DNA of 64,000 bases, taken from Lysobacteraceae bacterium (GTDB taxonomy: Bacteria; Pseudomonadota; Gammaproteobacteria; Xanthomonadales; Xanthomonadaceae). Shown piece by piece: positions 19,152 through 31,033 of the stretch (position 1 is its first letter; every line of letters begins with the position of its first letter). The stretch spans positions 186,001-250,000 of the forward strand of contig JAEUPQ010000011.1 of assembly GCA_016789405.1 (NCBI GenBank). The letters are read 5' to 3'. The notes under the pieces are model-generated. The model saw only the letters and a list, made by a program, of their open reading frames with translations, was not told the origin of the DNA and made no database searches. A program made the translations under genes and the position numbers.

Positions 19152-20488
19152 GATCGCCCTGCCTTCCGCCTCGCGGCTTCCCTGTCCGCGCGCAAGCGAT
19201 CGAGCTTGTCCTTGAGCTTCAGTTCAAGGCCGCGCTCGACGGGGCTGTAGTACACCCGCTCGCCCATCGCATCGGGGAATCCGGTCTGCTCCAGGGCGAC
19301 GCCGCCGTCGCTGTCGTGGTCGTAGCGATAGTCCTTGCCATACCCGATCGACTTCATGAGCTTGGTCGGCGCATTACGCAGATGCAGCGGCACCTCCTGG
19401 GTGCCGTATTCGCTGACGTCGCGCTTCGCCGCCTTGTAGGCCATGTACGCCGCGTTGGACTTCGCCGTGCTGGCAAGGTAGATAGCGACCTGCGCGAGCG
19501 CCAGTTCGCCTTCCGGGCTTCCCAGGCGCTCGAACGTGTCCCAGGCGTCAATCGACATCTGCAGTGCACGCGGGTCGGCAAGGCCGATGTCCTCGACGGC
19601 CATGCGGGTCAGCCGCCGTGCGAGATAACTCGGGTCGCAGCCCCCGTCGAGCATGCGGGCCAGCCAGTACACGGCCGCATCGGGATTGGAACTGCGCACC
19701 GACTTGTGCAAGGCCGAGATCTGGTCGTAGAACTGCTCGCCGCCCTTGTCGAAGCGGCGGGTGCGATCGGCCAGCACCTGTTCGAGGATCTCGTCGGTGA
19801 TCGTCGACACACCCTCGCCTTCGCCCTCCGCCAGTTCCGCGGCGATTTCAAGCAGGGTCAGGCCGCGACGGACATCGCCGTCCGCGGCGGTGGCGATCAG
19901 CCGCAATTGTGCGTCGCCGATGCGCAAGCCCCGGCCGCCGAGCCCTCGCTCTTCGTCGTCGAGCGCGCGCTGCAGTGCAAGCGCAATGTCCTCCACGGAG
20001 ACCGCCTCCATCACGTGCACGCGACAGCGCGACAGAAGCGCGGAATTGAGTTCGAACGAGGGGTTCTCGGTCGTCGCGCCGACGAAAACGATCGTGCCGC
20101 GCTCGATGTGTGGCAGGAAGGCATCCTGCTGGGTCTTGTTGAACCGATGCACTTCGTCGACGAAGAGCACGGTACGTCGGCCCTCCGCGAAACGCTGTGC
20201 GGCCTCGGCGAGCACCTGCCTCACTTCAGGCAGGCCGCAGAGCACGGCCGAGATGGCGCGGAATTCGGCATCGGCGTACTGCGCAAGGAGGAGCGAGAGC
20301 GTCGTTTTTCCGCAACCGGGAGGTCCCCAGAGGATCATCGAATGCACGCGACCGGATTCGATCGACTTGCGCAGGGCGGACTTCGCCGCGAGCAGGCGGC
20401 GCTGCCCGACCATGTCATCGAGCGTGCGCGGGCGCATGCGTTCGGCGAGGGGGCGGAGCGCGTCGGTCGGGGCGTCGAACAGACTCAT
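19148..20488 (-). CDS. rarA: replication-associated recombination protein A (RarA/MgsA), AAA+ ATPase
   Basis: The product is 446 aa, usual family length. The start [20 protein letters not shown] at 20488 matches the family, although the ribosome site is weak. Walker A is GPPGCGKTT (55-63); Walker B is [11 protein letters not shown], the characteristic RarA/WRNIP1 form; sensor 1 is GATTENPSF; the C-terminal helical domain carries LYYWLARML-like sequence and ends in [20 protein letters not shown]. It acts at stalled forks with SSB. It overlaps crcB by ATGA. In related genomes lolA precedes it directly; here an exported protein gene on the other strand and other genes intervene. Confidence 0.96.
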   Translation of the reverse strand: MSLFDAPTDALRPLAERMRPRTLDDMVGQRRLLAAKSALRKSIESGRVHSMILWGPPGCGKTTLSLLLAQYADAEFRAISAVLCGLPEVRQVLAEAAQRFAEGRRTVLFVDEVHRFNKTQQDAFLPHIERGTIVFVGATTENPSFELNSALLSRCRVHVMEAVSVEDIALALQRALDDEERGLGGRGLRIGDAQLRLIATAADGDVRRGLTLLEIAAELAEGEGEGVSTITDEILEQVLADRTRRFDKGGEQFYDQISALHKSVRSSNPDAAVYWLARMLDGGCDPSYLARRLTRMAVEDIGLADPRALQMSIDAWDTFERLGSPEGELALAQVAIYLASTAKSNAAYMAYKAAKRDVSEYGTQEVPLHLRNAPTKLMKSIGYGKDYRYDHDSDGGVALEQTGFPDAMGERVYYSPVERGLELKLKDKLDRLRADREAARRKAGRS

Positions 20489-20709
20489 GGAACAGACTCT
20501 GGTTTCCGTCGGGGAGGCCTGCGTTGCGGGCAGGCCTAAGGTATCACCAAGCCCTCGGCGCGGAGGATGCCCGGATCGGGATGTCAGGTTCCATGACCCG
20601 CACTCGTATGGAAGAAGGCGATGTGGAAGGACCGCATCGCGCGACGCGTTCCACGATGGAACGCGCCGCAGGACCGTCTCCCAATGACACAAGCAATGGA
20701 GTTGTTCTC
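20489..20709. other. divergent intergenic region with a perfect 9-bp hairpin
   Basis: 221 bp between rarA and the exported-protein gene at 20710. At 20645-20665 it holds a perfect inverted repeat, CGCGTTCCA and its complement around the 3-nt loop CGA. There is no T-run beside it, so an operator or leader hairpin is more likely than a terminator. Both flanking promoters should lie here; none is obvious. Confidence 0.45.
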
Positions 20710-21735
20710 ATGATGAAACCCGCACTCACGTTCGCCGCGCTTGCTGCCGCCACCTCCCTCGCCCTGCTCGCCGCGTCATCGCCGAACGCCCGGGCCAGCG
20801 CCCCGACCGATTACGCCGAACGCCTTTATTCCGATTTCTCCGCCGCCAGCGACCACATCGTCGTTTTCAAGCTCAAGACCGTCGCCGAAGGTGGGATGGA
20901 TCAGCTCGAAGGCCGCCGCTTCGCCGAGATCGCAGGCGAACCGAACTACCGCATCGCCTTCGATGAGACCCGCGACAGCAAATTCGTCGACGGAAGCTTC
21001 GACAAGACCTACATCGCGAAGGAGCGCTCGGAACTTGACGGCGGCGTCGATGATTTCGATGTCGTCGGCCGCCCCTACAAGGAGGGTCGCTATCGCCTGC
21101 TCTCGGTCACGGCGACGCTCAATGGCGAGACGCGACGCCACCAGGCCCTGGAATTCTGCTGGGACACGGACAATCACTGTGTCGTCTTCGACCCCCAGAT
21201 CGAGCTGATGGATTCAATGGTCGCCAACTATCGCCAGGCGAAGGCCGAAGGCATCGGCCCGCAGGTGATCGAGGAGGCCGCGACTGCAGTGATCGTCGAC
21301 GGCAAGGCCGCGGGATCCTGTGGCCTCGCGAGCAATCGCGGCATCAAGAGCCGCACGCTGTCGTGGGGAGCGCGCACGCTGACCTACAAGAACCTGTACG
21401 GCATCACCGTGGTCGTCAAGAACCTCGCATCGCAGCGCGCCGGCATCTCCTGCGATCGTTCGTGCATGCCGCAGATGCACGCCGACAGCAACGTGTCTTC
21501 GGCATGGGCGAACGTCGGCTTCAGCGCGACATGCGCGAATGCCTGGAACACCGGAACGACGGGCAAGAACGGCAAGGCCATCGCGGAAACGCGCTGCACC
21601 CACAAGGCGATCGGCAGCGCCAGCGCATCCGTCACGCATGTCGGCAAGGGCTCCGGCGTTTCCCTCGCATGGCACCTGAGCGGCAGTTCCGACGGCACCG
21701 GCGGTTCGCTCAGCGACAGTTGCTCGGTCTTCTGA
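20710..21735 (+). CDS. exported protein of unknown function
   Basis: The product is 341 aa. GGAG lies 8-11 nt before tandem ATGs at 20710 and 20713; a signal peptide follows (MMKPALTFAALAAATSLALLAASSPNARA). The N-terminal half has a charged domain with YRIAFDETRD and VDDFDVVGRPYKEG. The C-terminal part (about 215-341) is Ser/Gly/Cys rich with six or more Cys (SCGLASN, ISCDRSCMPQMH, TRCTHK, DSCSVF), suggesting disulfides outside the cytoplasm. I recognise no family. The stop codon sits in an 11-bp tandem repeat (21730-21751). A decayed segment similar to residues 35-105 follows in the same frame. Its plus orientation interrupts the conserved lolA-rarA order. Confidence 0.82.
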   Translation: MMKPALTFAALAAATSLALLAASSPNARASAPTDYAERLYSDFSAASDHIVVFKLKTVAEGGMDQLEGRRFAEIAGEPNYRIAFDETRDSKFVDGSFDKTYIAKERSELDGGVDDFDVVGRPYKEGRYRLLSVTATLNGETRRHQALEFCWDTDNHCVVFDPQIELMDSMVANYRQAKAEGIGPQVIEEAATAVIVDGKAAGSCGLASNRGIKSRTLSWGARTLTYKNLYGITVVVKNLASQRAGISCDRSCMPQMHADSNVSSAWANVGFSATCANAWNTGTTGKNGKAIAETRCTHKAIGSASASVTHVGKGSGVSLAWHLSGSSDGTGGSLSDSCSVF

Positions 21736-21780
21736 CGGACTTCTGACGGACAGCGCAGCAGTGGCGCCGCCAGCGGCGCC

Positions 21781-22020
21781 GCTGCTTCCGATCACGATCA
21801 CCGTGCATCGCCCTGCCCCGCGCCACGTCTCACCGCCTACGCGGTCTATCGCATCGCATTGGACGAGACACGCGACGGAATGCCGATCGATGGGCACTTC
21901 GATCCGGCGAATCTTGCGAAGGATCGCACCTGGCTCGTCGCTCGCGTCGACGACTTCGATGATGCCTGCGTACTTTGTCGCGGCGTCACTCAGTACGACG
22001 GTGCCGATGGCATCGTCGTA
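21781..22020 (+). pseudogene. remnant of a second copy of the upstream exported-protein gene
   Basis: In the same frame as the intact gene, without a start or signal peptide, this segment reads AASDH ... VYRIALDETRD ... DG-FD ... AK-R ... VDDFD. The intact gene has AASDH ... NYRIAFDETRD ... DG-FD ... AK-R ... VDDFD in the same order. The nucleotides around TATCGCATCGC..GAGAC..CGCGAC are also alike. About 45 residues between AASDH and YRIA are shortened, and the cysteine-rich C-terminal part is missing. Downstream it runs into the 3' end of the opposite-strand gene at 22029. A truncated duplication is the simplest reading. Confidence 0.6.
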
Positions 22021-22028
22021 ACGCCAGG

Positions 22029-22697
22029 TCATCCTGCAGGTGTCGCGCCGGCCTGCACAGTGCTGCTTTCGAGCACGTAGGCCACGCGCAACCAGACCTT
22101 CTGTTCGCGGTCGTACAAACCTTCGATACGCGCAGGTGCGGCACCGTCACGGCCGAAGTCCGCGGTACCGGAGGCATCGATACGAAGATAGCGTCGACCG
22201 GATTCCACCGTCGCGATCTCGTCCAGTTGCAGCCAGACCTTCTGGTAACCGAATTCCCTGGCCAGTTGCGCCACGACGCGTTCCTCGGCCTCGCGGATCA
22301 GCCCCGAGTCGTTCGGTACCGTGCGTCCGCCGGGGCCGGAACTGCCGATGCTGAGCTCGGGGTAGCCCGCGCTTTCATACAGGCCGTCGTAGAGGGCGCT
22401 GAAGCGGAAACCCAGCCATTCGGGCGCACCATCGATCTGCAGTTCGCCCTGTCCGCTGACCACGCGGTCACGCAGGCTGGTCACGCGAACATCGATTTGA
22501 CCAAGCCGGATCTTCACGGCGCGGCCACCAAGCTGTTCGGACAGTGCGCCTACAAGCGCGGCACCCACGACACCGTCCAGTGTCTCGCGTTCGCGTGCCT
22601 GCATCGATCGTGTATCCACGGCGGGTTTCGCAGCGCCGGCAGGCAAGGCCATGCCGAGGATCGTCGCGACAAGCAGCAGGAAGGCGAATCGGTTCAT
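22029..22697 (-). CDS. exported protein of unknown function, downstream of lolA
   Basis: The product is 222 aa. ATG 22697 gives the signal peptide MNRFAFLLLVATILGMALPAGAA. The mature part has alternating beta-like segments (VKIRLGQIDVRVTSL, GELQIDGAPEWLGFRFSALY, YLRIDASGTADFG) and no Cys. It ends in WLRVAYVLESSTVQAGATPAG. The gene follows lolA by 37 bp on the same strand, so co-transcription is likely and an envelope role is plausible. I do not recognise the family. Confidence 0.78.
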   Translation of the reverse strand: MNRFAFLLLVATILGMALPAGAAKPAVDTRSMQARERETLDGVVGAALVGALSEQLGGRAVKIRLGQIDVRVTSLRDRVVSGQGELQIDGAPEWLGFRFSALYDGLYESAGYPELSIGSSGPGGRTVPNDSGLIREAEERVVAQLAREFGYQKVWLQLDEIATVESGRRYLRIDASGTADFGRDGAAPARIEGLYDREQKVWLRVAYVLESSTVQAGATPAG

Positions 22698-22734
22698 GCG
22701 ACTGATAACGGCAAAACCCGGGACTTCGGGCCGG

Positions 22735-23376
22735 TCACTGCGCACCGACGACATCGACGCCCTTGGGCACCGCGAAACGGAACGTGTCCGCAGCAAACGC
22801 CGGATTACGCTTCCAGCCGCTGAAACGGATCTCCGTGCGCTGCCCGAGGGCATCGACGATCTCCATCCGGGCAAGCGCATTGCCGCCATCGAAACCCAGG
22901 CGCGCATTGCGGAAACCCGAATCGTCACCGCGCTTGGGCAGGATCTCCAGCCAGGTCAGGCCATCGCGGCTGCCGGCATCCTTGAGGGTGAAATCGCGAT
23001 CCAGCTTCTTCGGATCGACCAGCGCGGCCAGGGGGCTGTTCTGTTCTTCTTCGCCCTGTGGGCGGGTGGTCGCCTGGGCCAGGTCCGGGTCGTAGACCCA
23101 GACGGCCTTGCCATCGGCCACGATCAGCTGGGCGGCGGGCTTCATGTACTCCCAGCGGAACAGGCGGGGGGCAGACATGGACACGCGCCCAGACGACGAC
23201 TCCTTTCGTTGCCCCTTGCTGTCGAACACCTGCTGGCTGAACTGACCGTCCAGACCCTTGAGGCCACGCGTGAAGGCATCGAAGGACTCGCGTCCCCCGG
23301 CATGGACCTGCATGGCGGCAGCCAGGCCAAAGACGAGTGCGAAGACGGGAGACAGCAGGCGGGAGGTCGGGATCAC
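22735..23376 (-). CDS. lolA: outer-membrane lipoprotein carrier protein LolA
   Basis: The product is 213 aa from GTG 23376, close to the family's about 205. That GTG has GAGG 7 nt upstream and begins directly before the signal peptide (IPTSRLLSPVFALVFGLAAAMQVHA); an ATG at 23430 would add 18 residues with no ribosome site. LolA features are visible: FSQQVFDSKGQRKESSSGRV, the F-R-W-E-Y motif near residue 75, and WVYDPDLAQAT near 98-108. The protein shuttles lipoproteins across the periplasm from LolCDE to LolB. It belongs to the conserved ftsK-lolA-rarA-crcB block; here a small + strand gene separates it from ftsK. Confidence 0.93.
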   Translation of the reverse strand: MIPTSRLLSPVFALVFGLAAAMQVHAGGRESFDAFTRGLKGLDGQFSQQVFDSKGQRKESSSGRVSMSAPRLFRWEYMKPAAQLIVADGKAVWVYDPDLAQATTRPQGEEEQNSPLAALVDPKKLDRDFTLKDAGSRDGLTWLEILPKRGDDSGFRNARLGFDGGNALARMEIVDALGQRTEIRFSGWKRNPAFAADTFRFAVPKGVDVVGAQ

Positions 23377-23551
23377 GGACGGGCCTCGGGGAATGCGATG
23401 GGCGGAGTCTGAATGGAACTGGCTGAACATGGTTTGGATGCGTGGCCGGGCGCCCGTTTGATCGATCCGCAAAGGCGGTCCCAGCATGGGCCTTCGACCG
23501 GGGCGATGCTCCGCGGGCAGCCATCCGGCTGCATCAAGGACAGGAACGATC

Positions 23552-23788
23552 ATGACGATGCGGACTCTGCTCAGGACCGGCCTCATCGCCGGTGGACTGC
23601 TGGCGATCGGCGCGGCGACGGCGAAATTCCCGCCGCCCGGCAATGTCTACGACGTGACCTACTACAGCGACCACACCCTCACCACGCGGGTCGGCAACGA
23701 GCGCTGGACCTGCGATGGGTATCTGCACTGGGGCCAGCGCACGATCCACAAGGTCGAGAATAGCTGGCCCTGCAATATCGAGGAATGA
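23552..23788 (+). CDS. small exported protein (DUF6289-like)
   Basis: The product is 78 aa. ATG 23552 has AGGA 7 nt upstream. A signal peptide (MTMRTLLRTGLIAGGLLAIGAATA) is followed by a roughly 54-residue mature domain with YDVTYYSDHTLTTRVGNERWTCDGYLHWGQRT and a final Cys in SWPCNIEE. Two Cys could pair. The YYSD ... G ... C.G ... WG pattern recalls the DUF6289 family of tiny exported proteins; this is a memory-based match. It is convergent with ftsK (19-bp gap) and divergent from lolA. Function unknown. Confidence 0.75.
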   Translation: MTMRTLLRTGLIAGGLLAIGAATAKFPPPGNVYDVTYYSDHTLTTRVGNERWTCDGYLHWGQRTIHKVENSWPCNIEE

Positions 23789-23807
23789 AGAAAGACCCGG
23801 CGCCGCC

Positions 23808-26177
<2,370 letters not shown>

Positions 26178-26569
26178 CGTGTCCGGATACCTGAAGAAGT
26201 TCGCCTAGGGGGCTGATGTTACAGGGAAAAAGCCCCGATCACATCGGCGGGGCAAGCGACTGTGGGCTCATCCTGCCACAGTCGTGCCGGCATCATGCCA
26301 TCCGATCGCTGCCGGCAGCCCGACGTCGTCGGACGCACGCCGACTCATGCTGCCGTGCAGCATGCGAGGACCTCATTGCAGCCGGGACGGAAGGAAAAGG
26401 TTATTTGTACAATCGTGACCCAGTTCGCGATCCCGCATCCGCAATTCGGGTCGCTGCGCCGCACCGAATCGTTATCATCGGGGAGTCGCATGGGGGTGTG
26501 CGTGGCAATCCCGCGCCTGTCCACAATTTCCTGCAGCAACGTTTGCCGCAACAAGGGAGAGTCAGAGAA
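26178..26569. other. intergenic region ftsK / hydrolase
   Basis: 392 bp without a supportable gene. It holds a minus-strand terminator-like hairpin (26227-26253) and, near the hydrolase, A/T-rich stretches such as TTATTTGTACAAT and GTTATCAT that could be -10 elements for the + strand, none with a good -35. Confidence 0.4.
26227..26253 (-). terminator. Rho-independent-type hairpin upstream of ftsK
   Basis: Read on the minus strand: a GC stem GCCCCG / CGGGGC (with an alternative inner stem CCGAT/ATCGG) followed at once by TTTTT. It lies about 50 nt before the ftsK start and after no recognised minus-strand gene, so it may be a leader attenuator or an insulator. Confidence 0.55.
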
Positions 26570-28258
26570 ATGGCGTCAACCCGTTTTCCGAGCCGTGGCC
26601 GACTTGGCCGCGTCGCACTGGGCCTTGCCCCCCTCCTCCTCGCCGTTGTAGCGCTGCCTTCGTTCGCAGCCAGGAAGCCACCGCCGCCGCAGGTACCGGC
26701 CATCGACTGGGCACCCTGTATCGAAGGCGTCGAAAATCTCGACTGCGCCTACGTCAAGGTACCGCTGGACTATCGCAACCCTTACGGCCACAAGACCACG
26801 CTGGCCCTGGCGCGCATCCCGGCATCCGACCAGGCCAACAAGATCGGCACCCTGTTCCTCAATCCGGGTGGACCGGGCGCCTCGGGCGTCGACCTGATCT
26901 ACAACGGCTTCGGCGACCTGCTCAACGAAATCCTGCGCGGCCGCTTCGACATCGTCGGCTTCGATCCGCGCGGCATCGGCGAATCGACGCCGATCCAGTG
27001 CTGGGACACCGAAGACGAGCGCAACGCCCATTTCCAGGGACAGCCGATCTTCCCGTACCGTGCCGCCCAGGAACGTCCGTTCTTCGAGGCGTACCGGAAC
27101 ATCGCCTACAAGTGCTTCGCCAACGCCGGCACCCAGCCGATCCTCAACTTCATGACCACGGGCGACGTCGCCCGCGACCTCGACCTCCTGCGCAGCGCCG
27201 TGGGCGACAGCCAGTTGAACTACCTGGGCTATTCGTACGGCTCGTTCATCGGCAGCACCTACGCCAACATGTTCCCGCGGAACATCCGCTCGATGGTGAT
27301 CGATGGCGTGCTCGACCCGCGCCAGTGGAGCAGCGGCTGGCAGATCAAGACCGATCGCGTGGGCTCTTACCACGTGCTCCTCGAGTTCTTCCGCCAGTGC
27401 GACCTGGCCGGCAAGGACTGCGTGCTGCGCGGCAGCAACGGCTCCAAGGCCCGTTTCGACGCGATCCTGGCCGTGGCGCGACAGCAGGGCACGATCGTCA
27501 TCGGCGAAGGCGACGACGTCTTCGAGTACGGCTACGACGAAGTGGTCGCGGACGCCTCCAGCCTGATGTACTCGCCGGAACAGTGGCCCGCGTATGCGAA
27601 TTTCCTCGACCTGCTGAGCAACGCACTGACCGGCGACAAGCTTGCCCGCAAGCGCGCGCTCGCCAGCCGCCGCGCCATCGAGAAGGCGCTGACCGATGCC
27701 GGCCCGGTGCAGCGGGCGTTCTACGACAACAGCCTCGAAGCCTATTTCGGCAACCACTGCTCGGACGCGTCCTATCCCTACGGCTTCGAGTGGTACTCGG
27801 CGATAGGCAAGTACGCCGAAGGCGGCTCCTTCATGGGCCCGAACTGGTGGTGGATCAATTCGGCCTGCGCGGCATGGCCGAAGGGCCCAAACCGCTACAC
27901 CGGCCGCTGGAAGACCGGCACCTCTTCGCGCGTGCTCGTCATCGGCAACTACTTCGACCCCGCCACCAACTACCGTGGTGCCGTCGAGACCCAGAAGCTG
28001 CTGCGCGGCAGCCGCCTGCTGTCGTATGCCGGCTGGGGCCACGTCGCCTCGTACACCGGTCGCAGCCAGTGCGTGGACGACATCGTCACCGACTACATCC
28101 TCAACGGCACCGTGCCGCCGAAGAAGATCGTCTGCCCGGCCGCGCCCAACCCCTTCGTCCAGGCGAAGGTCAAGGCTCGTGCCGGCAAGTCGATGGTCAT
28201 GCCGATGACCGGCCTGCCGACGCTGAAGCCGCTGACCCCGATCCGCCGTCCGCGCTAA
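26570..28258 (+). CDS. exported alpha/beta hydrolase, tripeptidyl-aminopeptidase-like (S33 family)
   Basis: The product is 562 aa. ATG 26570 follows AGGGAGAGTCAGAGAA and begins a signal peptide (MASTRFPSRGRLGRVALGLAPLLLAVVALPSFA). Residues about 95-105 carry LNPGGPGASG, the oxyanion loop of this subfamily. The nucleophile elbow GYSYGS places Ser near 222, the acid is in IGNYFDPATNY near 462, and the His in GWGHVASY near 491. A C-terminal TAP-type segment is included. Such enzymes cleave short peptides from free N-termini, often Pro-containing, in the periplasm or medium. It is monocistronic, ending at a strong terminator. The substrate is not evident. Confidence 0.9.
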   Translation: MASTRFPSRGRLGRVALGLAPLLLAVVALPSFAARKPPPPQVPAIDWAPCIEGVENLDCAYVKVPLDYRNPYGHKTTLALARIPASDQANKIGTLFLNPGGPGASGVDLIYNGFGDLLNEILRGRFDIVGFDPRGIGESTPIQCWDTEDERNAHFQGQPIFPYRAAQERPFFEAYRNIAYKCFANAGTQPILNFMTTGDVARDLDLLRSAVGDSQLNYLGYSYGSFIGSTYANMFPRNIRSMVIDGVLDPRQWSSGWQIKTDRVGSYHVLLEFFRQCDLAGKDCVLRGSNGSKARFDAILAVARQQGTIVIGEGDDVFEYGYDEVVADASSLMYSPEQWPAYANFLDLLSNALTGDKLARKRALASRRAIEKALTDAGPVQRAFYDNSLEAYFGNHCSDASYPYGFEWYSAIGKYAEGGSFMGPNWWWINSACAAWPKGPNRYTGRWKTGTSSRVLVIGNYFDPATNYRGAVETQKLLRGSRLLSYAGWGHVASYTGRSQCVDDIVTDYILNGTVPPKKIVCPAAPNPFVQAKVKARAGKSMVMPMTGLPTLKPLTPIRRPR

Positions 28259-28278
28259 CTCCCGGTCTCGCTGATTGT

Positions 28279-28310
28279 CCGAACCCCCGCTTCGGCGGGG
28301 GTTCGTGTTT
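28279..28310 (+). terminator. Rho-independent terminator after the hydrolase gene
   Basis: Stem GAACCCCCG / CGGGGGTTC around a CTT-type loop, followed by GTGTTT, about 20 bp after the stop codon at 28258. Confidence 0.75.
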
Positions 28311-28399
28311 CCGGAGTCCGGCAGGGGGCCGCTTCACCGGGACCCCACCTGGGCTTCCGGGTTACCCTATGCGGCCGCTTTCGCCCCACCCGCCCCCAA

Positions 28400-29113
28400 A
28401 TGCGCCTCAACAAACACATCAGCGACACCGGTTTCTGCTCTCGCCGGGAGGCCGACCGCCTGATCGGCGAAGGCCGGGTGACCGTGAACGGCGTCCGCGC
28501 GCGGGTCGGCACAGAGCTCGCCGAGGGCGACGAGGTCCGGATCGATGGCGATGTGCTCCGCGCACGCACGGCCGCCAAAGGCCAGCGCCGCCACGTCTAC
28601 ATCGCGCTGAACAAGCCGGTCGGCGTGACCTGCACGACCGAGGAAGCGGTGAAGGGCAACATCGTCGACTTCGTCGGCCATCAGGAGCGCATCTTCCCGA
28701 TCGGCCGGCTCGACAAGGACTCAGAGGGCCTCATCCTGCTGACCAGCAATGGCGACATCGTCAATGCGATCCTGCGCGCGGAGAACAAGCTCGAAAAGGA
28801 ATACCTGGTCGCGGTCAACCACCGGATCACCGACGAATTCCTGCGCGGCATGAGTCGCGGCGTGCCGATCCACGGCGAAACCACCCTGCCTTGCCGCACT
28901 GCGAAGATCGGTCCCTTCGGGTTCCGCATCGTGCTGGTGCAGGGCCTGAACCGGCAGATCCGCCTGATGGCTGCGCATTTCGGCTTCCGCGTGAAGCAGC
29001 TGATGCGCGTGCGCATCGGCAACCTCAAGCTCGGCCGCCTCAAGCCGGGTCAATGGCGCAACCTGACGGATGCGGAACTGCGCGGCCTTCTGCCGAATCA
29101 CCAGGACTGGTGA
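28400..29113 (+). CDS. rluF: 23S rRNA pseudouridine synthase RluF-type
   Basis: The product is 237 aa. An N-terminal S4 RNA-binding domain (MRLNKHISDTGFCSRREADRLI, about 1-60) precedes the RsuA-family catalytic domain with PIGRLDKDSEGL, catalytic Asp at 105. ALNKPVGVTCTT and QGLNRQIRLMAAHFGFRVKQLMRVRIG are typical of the RluF/RluB branch. The enzyme isomerises U2604 (E. coli numbering) in 23S rRNA. The IRLMAAHFGF wording favours RluF over RluB. It is monocistronic, between two terminator-bearing spacers. Confidence 0.9.
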   Translation: MRLNKHISDTGFCSRREADRLIGEGRVTVNGVRARVGTELAEGDEVRIDGDVLRARTAAKGQRRHVYIALNKPVGVTCTTEEAVKGNIVDFVGHQERIFPIGRLDKDSEGLILLTSNGDIVNAILRAENKLEKEYLVAVNHRITDEFLRGMSRGVPIHGETTLPCRTAKIGPFGFRIVLVQGLNRQIRLMAAHFGFRVKQLMRVRIGNLKLGRLKPGQWRNLTDAELRGLLPNHQDW

Positions 29114-29179
29114 GCCGCCCGCGGGGCTGCAGTGTTCCGTCGATGGATCGCCCCAGCGCCTTGATCCACGCTCGCTTGA

Positions 29180-30647
<1,468 letters not shown>

Positions 30648-30651
<4 letters not shown>

Positions 30652-31028
30652 CCCCTGAGAAGGATCTGGTTGGACGCGTCCTGTCCGCTCGCACAGGAAC
30701 CGTGTGCGCCGCCATTGCGGGCATGGTGTCTTCGCGCAGGTGGCTGATTGACAAGCAGATGCGGCAACGCTTGGAATCCCGCGAGGACGCGGACATCGAT
30801 GCGTGGCTCTTCACCTATGACGTCTGCTCCCTCACCGCCGCACTTCGTGAGGAGTCGATCCTCGCGGGCTTGAAAGCAGCAAATGCTCGGATCCGTGAGC
30901 ATGCATGCGACCTGATCGGCGATCTTGGGCTGCTCTCCCTGATCGAAGAGTTGCCTGCATTGTTCGTGGACGACGACGAAGGTGTAAGAGACGCTGCGCA
31001 CTACAATCACGACATGCTTGTGAGCTGA
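30648..31028 (+). CDS. small HEAT-repeat-like protein of unknown function
   Basis: The product is 126 aa, starting at ATG 30648 inside the GNAT stop (ATGA). The sequence is helical and cytosolic. The C-terminal half, ANARIREHACDLIGDLGLLSLIEELPALFVDDDEGVRDAAHYNH, has the paired-helix, Asp/Arg-turn pattern of one to two HEAT repeats, as in degenerate PBS-lyase or immunity-type proteins. GC content is a little lower than the neighbours. The next gene starts 5 bp after its stop, so it probably belongs to the trxB operon and continues into the acetyltransferase at 31034. Function unknown. Confidence 0.7.
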
Positions 31029-31033
31029 CCTCC

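Noticed and set aside
21214..22032. 272-codon minus-strand frame opposite the exported-protein gene and its relic
   Set aside because: Antisense to a gene with signal peptide and ribosome site; no motifs.
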